DNA of 30,688 nucleotides, taken from assembly GCA_964629885.1 (NCBI GenBank), contig CAZVRJ010000027.1, positions 1 through 30,688 of the forward strand, in the 5' to 3' direction. Source of the stretch: CAYWCV01 sp964629885. GTDB taxonomy: Bacteria > Bacteroidota > Rhodothermia > Balneolales > CAYWCV01. Both the position numbers and the translations under genes were made by a program. Below, piece after piece: positions 15,458 through 24,400 of this stretch (position 1 is its first letter; each line of letters begins with the position of its first letter). A model generated the notes under the pieces. That model ran no database searches and was not told the origin of the DNA. It worked only from the letters and a program-made list of their open reading frames with translations.

Positions 15458-17071
15458 CTAAAAACTCCTCTTCAATCTCACTTTGGCGACATTGTGAAAC
15501 TGTATTCTGCCGTCACCAGGTTCATGTCTGTAATTGCGAATAAAATTCAGACCCAAATCTGCGGTTACATTAAACTCCCAGCCTTTACTGGTTCCGTTTT
15601 GATCCATCCAAAGATTGTAAAGCCTGTAATCAATACCAACAGAAGGGCGGACCGTTATCGTTTCGGTGCCGGACAAAAATGCAGGTAGCAATCGTCCACT
15701 TTCATAAGACTTGTCGAAATCGTCCCTGAAATCGCCCGTGCCCTGTGCAAGCACGTGTAGTGCGGGCTTGAGTGTGAGGCCGGTTGTAAGATGATCGGCG
15801 TACAAATCTGCAAATAGTTTGATATGGGCGTAGTCGGCAAACGGGGTGGCTAGGCTGCGTTGGGAGTAGGTCCATTGACCCTCCTTCTGGTCAGTCCGGT
15901 ACGACATGGAACTCACCAACGAACCTGCAATGCCGATGTCAAGATTTGGTTTGACACCACCTAAGGTCGCAAGGAACGTGGTCTGCGATGTGGCGGGTTC
16001 AAGGCGTCCCTCCTCTTTCACCGTTTTGCGATCGAGGATAACAATGTCGTCGATAATGAGTTGACCCGTTGCAGAGAAGCGTCCTTTACTGTAATGGAAG
16101 CCCCCGCCGACCATCAAATTATTCTCAAAATTTTTGGGTGTGTTGTCCGACTCAAAGAATATGAAATGAAGGGGCTGAAGATATCGAAGTGATAGCCCCG
16201 CATTGGCACCGGAGACCAAATCTCCTTCAAAAAAACTAAGCGTTAACGACGACACGGGCTTCCAGTCGACCCGATGTGCAAAAACGTAGCGCCGCACATT
16301 GCCAGCCTTAAATCCCCTGCCGGAAAAGACACCAACCGAGTCGAGGTTGTCGAGCTCCCCATAAATGCTGTGCAGCGATAAACGTTCGCTTCCCACTCGG
16401 ATCGCTATCTTATCGTATTGCCGGACGTCATCGCCAATCAAGGGAGCCTCGATCCCAACACGGTTCCAGTGGGTTCCAAAGCGGCCGACGTATAAGTCGA
16501 AGAAGCGCGATGAAAAACCCAGGTAGGCATTCTCGCCACGTATGAAAAAACGGTTCACCAAGTCGAGGCCATCAGGATCGCGATCATAGAACATGTCGTG
16601 GGTCACCCCTGTTGCCGCAACCACATTCTGCCAACCCATCACAGCTGAGATTTCTGCCCTTGGATCAGCGAAGGGTTTCGTGCCTAAGGGGCGAAGAGGG
16701 TCGTATCGCTTAGAGCTCGATTGCATCATACTGGCAGCAAAGCCAAATCGCGTAACGAGTTCAGAAGAGTCGTCATTTTGGCCGATCAATGCGTTGAGCT
16801 GCGAAATCCACTCTATTTCAATTCCTGATAGTTTGGATATATCGGTCCCCTCGAGAACGACCCTAAGGGCACGATATGAATATGGCCTCAGCGAAGGATT
16901 AAGCTCAGTCAGATGTCCACGTCGCTGCAACCGCTCAATGAGCTCGTATGCTGGATCCTCAGACGGGAGCAAAGCCGATTGCTGTGCCACACCATGACCC
17001 GGCAATGTCAGGATTATGAGCGATAGCACAAAAACGAGTAAATTGAGCCATCTCACAAAAATGTGTTTCAC
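15458..17071 (-). CDS. Outer-membrane beta-barrel protein, Wzi-like (capsule assembly family)
   Basis: A signal peptide is followed by a region of alternating short strands ending in Phe (VKVRLKRSF), as outer-membrane barrels do. PAYELIERLQRRGHLTELNPSLRPYSY is the start found in many Bacteroidota Wzi-family proteins. The barrel region has FIRGENAYLGFSSRFFDLYVGRFGTHWN, then the Wzi-like run of strands SLHSIYGELDN and LRYLQPLHFIFFES. Wzi helps attach or organise capsular polysaccharide at the surface. I chose the GTG at 17071, which gives a compact signal peptide (MKHIFVRWLNLLVFVLSLII...GVAQQ); a TTG at 17089 is the longer alternative. It is divergent from the UDP-GlcNAc 2-epimerase gene, which would fit a joint role in surface polysaccharide. 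Certain that it is an outer-membrane protein, less certain of the Wzi name. Confidence 0.65.
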   Translation of the reverse strand: MKHIFVRWLNLLVFVLSLIILTLPGHGVAQQSALLPSEDPAYELIERLQRRGHLTELNPSLRPYSYRALRVVLEGTDISKLSGIEIEWISQLNALIGQNDDSSELVTRFGFAASMMQSSSKRYDPLRPLGTKPFADPRAEISAVMGWQNVVAATGVTHDMFYDRDPDGLDLVNRFFIRGENAYLGFSSRFFDLYVGRFGTHWNRVGIEAPLIGDDVRQYDKIAIRVGSERLSLHSIYGELDNLDSVGVFSGRGFKAGNVRRYVFAHRVDWKPVSSLTLSFFEGDLVSGANAGLSLRYLQPLHFIFFESDNTPKNFENNLMVGGGFHYSKGRFSATGQLIIDDIVILDRKTVKEEGRLEPATSQTTFLATLGGVKPNLDIGIAGSLVSSMSYRTDQKEGQWTYSQRSLATPFADYAHIKLFADLYADHLTTGLTLKPALHVLAQGTGDFRDDFDKSYESGRLLPAFLSGTETITVRPSVGIDYRLYNLWMDQNGTSKGWEFNVTADLGLNFIRNYRHEPGDGRIQFHNVAKVRLKRSF

Positions 17072-17156
17072 AAATCGATTATTGGACAATTGAATAGGCG
17101 TAATTTACTAAAAGGTGTCCGATATATCGAATCCAGACGTTGCTATACGAAGTGAT

Positions 17157-18263
17157 ATGAAATTGAAAATTGTTACAGTGGTCGGGGCTCGCCCGCAATT
17201 CATCAAGGCCGCCGTAGTTTCGAGGGCCATTGCGGCTCACAATTCGAGTGGAAACTCTGTCGAGATTGTTGAAATCATCGTTCACACAGGTCAGCACTAT
17301 GACGAGCAGATGAGCGATGTGTTCTTCAATGAGATGGGCATCCCGAAGCCTGATTATCATTACGCGTTCAATCGTCTGTCGCATGGCGCGATGACAGGGC
17401 GCATGCTCGAACAGATCGAGGCTGTGCTGTTCGATGAAAAGCCCGATGCCGTTCTCGTTTATGGCGACACAAACTCCACGTTGGCAGGAGCGTTAGCTGC
17501 TGCAAAATGCCACATCCCTGTTGTGCATGTCGAAGCTGGACTGCGAAGCCACAACATGAACATGCCTGAGGAAATCAACCGTATCCTCACCGATCGGATC
17601 AGCTCGGTGCTCTGCTGCCCCACCGAAACCGCCGTCGAAAATCTTAGGAAAGAAGGATTTGATGAATTCGGATGCAAGATCGCACTTACAGGAGATGTGA
17701 TGCTGGATGCTGCCATGCATTACTCCAAAATGGAAGAACAGCATTCGTCGAGGGCAAAACACATCACATCAGGATTGCCTCTGTACAACCTTGCAACGAT
17801 TCATAGGGCCGAGAGCACAGACGATCTGAGCAAGTTGAGTGAGATTGTCGGCACGATCAACCTTTTGCACAAGCATACACCGGTGGTTATACCACTGCAT
17901 CCTAGGACCAAAGCATCGATCGATCAATATGAATTGAATCTAGAATGTGTCGTGGTAGAACCTGTTGGTTATTTCGACATGATCCACCTGCTTAAACATT
18001 GCAATCTAGTCTTGACAGATAGTGGTGGGCTACAAAAGGAGGCGTTCTTTTTCAGGAAGCCGTGCATCACGTTGCGTGAAGAAACCGAATGGGTTGAGCT
18101 CACCGAAAACGGATATAACATACTTGCCGGGTCTAGCCAACAGCGAATATTAGAGGCTGTAAACAACTTCTCAAACCAGAACATCAACTGGGACATGAAG
18201 TTGTATGGCGATGGCGATGCGGGCAATAAGATTGTAGCATTGTTGATGAACTTGCTGGCATAA
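17157..18263 (+). CDS. wecB: UDP-N-acetylglucosamine 2-epimerase (non-hydrolysing)
   Basis: About 368 residues; this cytoplasmic enzyme interconverts UDP-GlcNAc and UDP-ManNAc, the precursor of ManNAc-containing capsules, teichoic-type polymers and ECA. Family motifs are all present: KIVTVVGARPQFIKA (4-18), the UDP-binding VYGDTNST (Asp104), HVEAGLRS (124-131), NRILTDRIS, ATIHRAEST, PLHPRTK and DSGGLQKEA (from Asp288). The ATG at 17157 gives the canonical N-terminus; a GTG at 17115 would add 14 residues without family support. The gene diverges from the Wzi-like gene and stands alone, followed after 5 nt by a strong hairpin. The product name is secure; which polysaccharide it serves is inferred. 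Confidence 0.92.
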   Translation: MKLKIVTVVGARPQFIKAAVVSRAIAAHNSSGNSVEIVEIIVHTGQHYDEQMSDVFFNEMGIPKPDYHYAFNRLSHGAMTGRMLEQIEAVLFDEKPDAVLVYGDTNSTLAGALAAAKCHIPVVHVEAGLRSHNMNMPEEINRILTDRISSVLCCPTETAVENLRKEGFDEFGCKIALTGDVMLDAAMHYSKMEEQHSSRAKHITSGLPLYNLATIHRAESTDDLSKLSEIVGTINLLHKHTPVVIPLHPRTKASIDQYELNLECVVVEPVGYFDMIHLLKHCNLVLTDSGGLQKEAFFFRKPCITLREETEWVELTENGYNILAGSSQQRILEAVNNFSNQNINWDMKLYGDGDAGNKIVALLMNLLA

Positions 18264-18268
18264 AAAAA

Positions 18269-18294
18269 GCGGCCCGGGTTTCAAGCCGGGCCGC
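18269..18294 (-). terminator. Rho-independent terminator hairpin, copy B
   Basis: GCGGCCCGG at 18269-18277 pairs with CCGGGCCGC at 18286-18294 around an eight-base loop. On the minus strand the stem is followed by seven T residues (complement of the A run at 18262-18268), so it should end transcripts from the giant surface-protein gene that stops at 18487. It may also serve as the 3' end of wecB on the plus strand, where it lacks a U tract. Confidence 0.75.
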
Positions 18295-18337
18295 TAACTT
18301 ACTGAACTGCGAACAATGCGAAAACCACTTCAGTAAG
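18269..18337 (-). ncRNA. Putative structured RNA element, copy B (25-nt core shared with 2333-2357)
   Basis: CTTACTGAA at 18298-18306 pairs with TTCAGTAAG at 18329-18337 (nine base pairs), leaving a 22-base loop that contains TGCGAACAATGC. Positions 18295-18319 are identical to 2333-2357. Both copies are followed on the leftward strand by a GC-rich terminator hairpin whose loop reads GAAA within it, then a T tract. The closing stem differs from copy A yet pairs in both. On the minus strand the identical part also reads in frame as Ala-Leu-Phe-Ala-Val-Gln-stop in both copies, which I regard as a by-product of the identity. Confidence 0.45.
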
Positions 18338-18486
18338 ATAGGTTCTTCAATGTAAAATCATGATCACAATATCATGTTTTTAACACATTAAATGCAAGTT
18401 AGAATAACTTACAGGTACTATAATTGAAATTTTATAATGAAACATTCTGCATGATATTTATAAGATTCACCATGTAAAATGTTTCA

Positions 18487-21400
18487 TTATTTAATTAGCG
18501 TCAGTTTCTGAGTGAACACATGTGTCCCTGCTACAAGCCTGTAGACATACACCCCACTTGCAAGTGAAGATGCATCGAAGGCCACAGTGTACTCACCGGC
18601 GTTCTGTCGGTCGTTGACCAAGGTAGATACTACTCTGCCGTTCATGTCGTAGACCGTCAGCGAGACAGCTGCAGACTCAGCCAGGCGATATCGAATCGTC
18701 GTGGTCGGGTTGAACGGGTTCGGATAGTTCTGGTCGAGACCAAACTCTCTCGGCATCGTCGTGTCATCCTCAAGGGAGGTCGTCACTGAGACGATACCGA
18801 AATTGAGGCCACTCAGTACTTGTCCATCTAGGATGGTTGCCATGATGTAGCTCGGACCAGTGATGTTGGTTACCGTCCATCTACCGTCGAAATCAGGTTG
18901 GATTCGTACCGAACCGGCTGGCAATCCACTCATTGAGTACGATCCTGTAACCGTTGTGAAGGTAGACGGCTCACCTTGGTCAAATATGCCGTTAGCATTC
19001 AAGTCGGCAAAGACTCTGATTCCGCCGGCGCCAGCCTCATCCTGATCGCGGGTACCATTTGCATTTCGGTCAACCCAGATGGTTCCGTTTACGGTGCCGC
19101 CAGCCGATAGAATCTGGATTTGGTAATCCTCAATCTCACCGCCGCTCATTACGCCAGTTGCAGTGTCAAGACCCTCTTCAGGGCTGAGGCGGAATCGAGC
19201 GAAGCTCTCGCCTGCCGCAACACCCACAGGGATGTCGACCGCAATGATGCGTGTTCCTTTTTCAAGGAAAACGTTATCAATAAGTTTCTCGTCGGCAGAC
19301 CACACACCATCACGGTTGAGGTCGAACCATGCATTCAGGTATCCGTTACCTTCGAGCAATACTTGAATTTGCGACTTGCCGCCCGCTTGGATCGGCGTAA
19401 GGAACAGAACTCCGCTATCGGCAATGTTTTGCAACTTATTTGCTCCCATTCCGGCATTCGCCAAGTTGCGAACAAATATCTGGGATGCTGTAATACCGGT
19501 ACCCAAGAAGAGGTCGCGGTTCGGTTCGTAGTGGTGTAGCACGTGACGTGCACCCGAATCTTCGATGACGACCGGGTAAACTGTTGCAGGTGCAGAGCCA
19601 AACACCGACTGGTTCGTTCCAAAATCAGCGCCGTAGAGCGGCATGAACTCCATAGAGACGAGTCGGCCATACTTCTTGCCAAAGACATCATAGAATTCGA
19701 CAAGATTGTCATCAACCGAAACGTGCTTCTGGTTGTACGGCAGCATCTGGCTCACCAATCCTTCGATTGTCGGCGTCTGGCTGTCTGGAAGAATCCAGCG
19801 CTCTCCACCAACCGTGAGTTCAAATGGGATATCCATTATGGATGCGACCAGCGAATCGCCCGGCTGGCCCTTGAGTTCACCGAGGACCTTGCGGTACCTG
19901 TGGGTCGACATTTCAATGCGTCCAAAATCTTTGCTTGTTCCAACCAAGTCGATCGATTGGATTTCGTACTTGGATGTACGGTTGGTCGACTTGTCCCAAG
20001 ACATGTTCATCGGACCTGACACAAAGAATTTGTTGTCGGCCACACCATCGCCACTAGTGTCGATGTTCAGGTAGACACCAAGATACAGCTGGTCAGTACC
20101 ACGGTCGAGGCCTTCAATCCAGTTATGCTGGTTGCCAGCGTAGATACGTCTGTCGGTATTGGATAGACCGCCGTAGCCACCGTTAACACGGATGATGTGG
20201 TATTGGCCGAGCGGATTGTCCCACTCAAGAAGCGGGAACGCAGGTACCCACTCGTCAAGGTACGCACGGTTCACTTTGTATTCACCTGCCGGCACGTTCT
20301 GGAACGAATAGGATCCATCCGGTTTCGTGAAGGTGGTCAATTGCACAGGTTCTCCGCTGAAGGAGGTGCCCGACAATGTAACCTGCCATCCTTCGATCGA
20401 TACTTCCCTGTTCACATAGTCGGTGCGCTCGAGGTGTACCTTATGATCCCAGACGGCATCTTCGGCGTAGTCGTACCAGATATTACCTTCGATGGTGGCC
20501 GGGTCAGGTTGAACGACTTCTAGATCGCTTACATGGGCGATACCGAAGTCGCCGCTTGCCGTTTCGCCGCTTCTGAGCGTGAAGGAATGGTATCCGTTCG
20601 ATCCTGGATAAATCTGCACCCAGTCGGTCGGATTGATGGCCACGACGTTGTAGGTGCCCGGAATGAGGCCGGTGAACTCGAAATAACCCTCTTCGGCAGA
20701 GAGTGTGGACAATTCGCCCTCATCGAGTATACCGTTACCGTTGATATCCAAGAAGACCACCCAACCCTCAAGCAGAGGCTCCTGCAAGTCAAAGTCGCTG
20801 TTGGCGTTCTTGTCGCGCCATACAAAACCAGTGATGGACACAGGTATTGCGTTGCCGAACAAGGTGGATTCCGTTGTACCTGCATCAGAGAGTACCACGT
20901 TCTGAGCCAGAGTGACACCTCTTCCAGGGTTGGTTTGAAGCCAACCGTCCTGCATGACTTCACGCACAGCATATGTACCCAACTGCACGTTTTCGAACGT
21001 GAAGGATCCGTCCTGAGCGGTTATTTGGAACGGCTCTTCGGCATCCAACTCACCATTGTTGTTCAGGTCGAGGAAGATCGTCCAATTTGCCATGAATGGC
21101 TCGTCTGCATCTTTGCTTCCGTCGCCATCGAGGTCGTGCCACTTGAAGCCGGATATGGATGCCACTTCGTTGCAGCTTTCACCAGTAACAATACCGAGTG
21201 CGCATACTGTGGCGTTACCGAACATCAGCCCTAGTATGGTCTGATTATCGGATACCGTTACAACATGCTGGAAGTCGGCGTCAGCACCTGGGAAGGTTTG
21301 TACCCACTCGCTGTCGACAGGAATCACTTCGCGGACAACCAACTCGCCGAGCGGGATGCCTGTGATGGTCCATGAGCCATCAGGTCCGGATAGTGTGTTT

Positions 21401-24400
21401 GGCTCATTCTCGTCGAACTGGCCATTCTTATTGATGTCGACATAGATGAGCCATCCAGCTAGACCTGGTTCGTTCTCGTCGCGTACACCGTTGCCGTTCA
21501 AGTCGTTGAACTTGATACCGGATATGGTTTCCTCGATGTCTTGGATCACCGTTACCGTGATGGTTGCGGTGTCGCAATTGTCAGGGTTGACCACTTCGCA
21601 GATTTCGTAGACGATGGTGTAGGTGCCCGGAGGGGTGCCTGTAGCCACGCTTACGAATCCTGAGTCGGTGTCGAGAGTCACGCCCGGATGTGAGGCCGGC
21701 TCGATGATTTCGACGGTGATATCGACGCGATCGACAGGCACATCGTTGATGGTGTCGTTCGCGAACGCGTTGAGGATGTTGTTGTTAGCAACTTGGCTGT
21801 CGACTGTGCCCGCATCGTCGTCGTTAGCGACGATGGCGTTCAGGATGTAGCAAACGACGCCGAAGTCTTGATTCAGGTCAACAAAATTGTCGTTCGACAA
21901 CTCTGTATCCAATAGCGTTCCAACGGTGTTATCACAGGTCAGTTGACCCGCCCCAATCATAGCTGGTCCCATCAAAGGTTGGCTGCTAGCTGCCGATTTC
22001 GCTGCAGGAAGTGCAAAATTCTTGATCAAGCCAGTCGAAGCCATTGCTTCGGCGGCAGATCTGAAGTTATCGTCCTGCACAAGCTCAACAGTGAAATCAC
22101 CCAAGAGTGGATTGTCGTTGACGGCCGGACGCGAACGCCAGTAGCCTAAGATTCCCACAATGATATCGCGCTCATAGCCGTCGGGACCCGACACGCGGAT
22201 GTTCGGGCTGGCAGCTTGACCGAAGCCAGCCTTGTTGAGCTCGCCCTCGTTCTCCGGACCATCCCAGCGTCCGTCGCCGTTCAGGTCGACCCATTCCCAC
22301 TGGCTGAAGTCGAACGATCCGTCAGGACCTGGGATGTTCTGGGTGATGATTCCGTCACCGTTGGCGTCGTACCATTCATCCTGGATTCCGTTGCCGTTAA
22401 GGTCGTACCATACAAAGTCGCCCAGTACCGGCAGCGCAGTCGGCTCGTAGCCAAAGTCGTGAACTTGTGGCAAGCACTCGCCGAGTGTCGTGAAGAAGAG
22501 GCTCGATTCGACTGGGTATAGTCCACGAGCTGCATTGAGGTTCGCGTCTTGCACTTGAACCAGGTAGCTGCCAGCAACCATTCCTGAGAAGTTATAGGCA
22601 CCATCTTCGCCTGTGATTCTGACCAGGATTGGTCCAGGAGTGTTACCCTGTGGCACGAGGTTGACCATTACTCCGGAGAGTGGCTCACTGGTCACATCGT
22701 CAAACACGATACCGGAGATACTTGCGGTGCCGTCGCAGATCACTTGGATGTTGACCGTTGCGGTGTCGCAGTTTTCCTCGTTGAGGATCTCGCAGATCTG
22801 GTATTCGATGTTGTAGCTGCCGGTTGGGGTACCGACGGGTACGGTGATATCTCCCGAATCTGTGTCGATAAGTGGTACTAGTCCACCGACGTTGACAGGA
22901 GAAGCCGGCGTGATGACCTGTATGATCACGAGATCGGTCGTCGCATCACCGTCGTTGAAGGAGTCGTTATCGAGAACGTTGCCGATTGTTCCGCCGATAT
23001 TGGAGTCTATCGGGCCGAGTGGGTCGTTGTTGGCGATGATGGAGTTTATATCAGTTACTACAGTAGCGGTATCATCATCACTTATGACATCATCGGCTGG
23101 TGTTGTGGCTGATACGGATGCCGTGTTGTCATAATTTCCAGCGAGGATATCCTCTGGTGTGATGGTATACGATGCTGAATACACCCATTCTTCACCTGGA
23201 GACATCACTTCATCACTATCAGTATCGCCAGATACATAGGTTGGGACATCATCTGCGCCCTCATCTGTCACAACTACTTCGGACAGCGACACATTACCTG
23301 TGTTCGTGACTGTAATAGTGTACGTGATGATTGAGCCAGCTCTATCGTAGGTGGTGATGTTTGCAACTTTGGTTAGCGCGATGCCCGGGCTCTGCGTGAG
23401 CGCCGTCACCGTCGGCTCGTCGTTGTCGTTGGCCGTGCCCGACAGATCCGTGACCGGGTCGCCGATCGGAGGAGTGCCCGTGGCCGTGGCCTGGTTGCTC
23501 ACCGAGCCCGTGTTCAAATCGGTCAGCGTGACCGTGTAGGTCGCTTCAAAGGTGGCTACTTCGCCCGGGGCAAGCGTCGTGCTCGCGCTGGTCAGCGTGA
23601 TCGCCGACAGACCCACCATCGGATCGGTAACACCCACGCCCGTGAGCGTCACATTACCCGTATTTTCTACCGTGAACGTGTACGTGATCTCGTCGCCAGC
23701 AACCACCGCGCTCTTAACGACCGCGATGCCCGGGCTCTGCGTGAGCGCCGTCACCGTCGGCTCGTCGTTGTCGTTGNNNNNNNNNNNNNNNNNNNNNNNN
23801 NNNNNNNNNNNNNNNNNNNNNNNNNNNNNNNNNNNNNNNNNNNNNNNNNNNNNNNNNNNNNNNNNNNNNNNNNNNNTCTCGTCGCCAGCAACCACCGCGC
23901 TCTTAACGACCGCGATGCCCGGGCTCTGCGTAGCAACAACCGTCGCAGTGCCCTCGGCATTACCAAGCGTTCCAGCTGTAGGTGTACCACTCACAGTGGC
24001 CGTATTCACCACCTGACCCGCGTTGAGCATCGCCTGGGTCACGGTCGTTACCGCCGTATACGTCCAGATTTCACCAACATCTAATATGCTGTTATTGTTA
24101 ACGTCGCCACTCTGCAATACTGGTGCACTAGCTAATGGGTCATTAACCGATACGGAACTGATTGCAACATTTCCCGTATTCGTTACGACAATCGACCATG
24201 TGAGCTCGTCGTCCACCGCGCTGTAGGTATTCGGGTCCGTCGTAGAAGTCTTCGTCACTGTCCATGACGGATTCGCAATCGTCAAACTCTCACTCAAATC
24301 ATCGCCAACCGTGGTCGGATCGGTCTGATCCGATGTCGCAGCCGTGGACGTGTTCGTGATGGTCTGACCCTGCGTGCCAGGGTTAACACTGGCTATGATC

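Larger units (their letters stand above)
18264..18486. other. Intergenic region between convergent wecB and the giant surface-protein gene
   Basis: The first third holds the terminator hairpin and the second copy of the structured element (18269-18337). The rest (about 18340-18486) is strongly A+T rich, with several short dyads such as ATGATCACAATATCAT at 18360-18375 and a repeat of ATGAAACAT/ATGTTTCATTAT (18437-18446 and 18478-18489). No coding potential or promoter was recognised. Confidence 0.5.

Noticed and set aside
20533..21234. Long plus-strand open frame antisense to the giant surface gene
   Set aside because: It mirrors the codon bias of the real gene, has no domain or start signal, and crosses well-defined SdrD_B-like modules of the minus strand.
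23381..23931. Possible CRISPR-like direct repeats
   Set aside because: The repeated unit is 345 bp, coding and contiguous, with no short repeat/spacer pattern.
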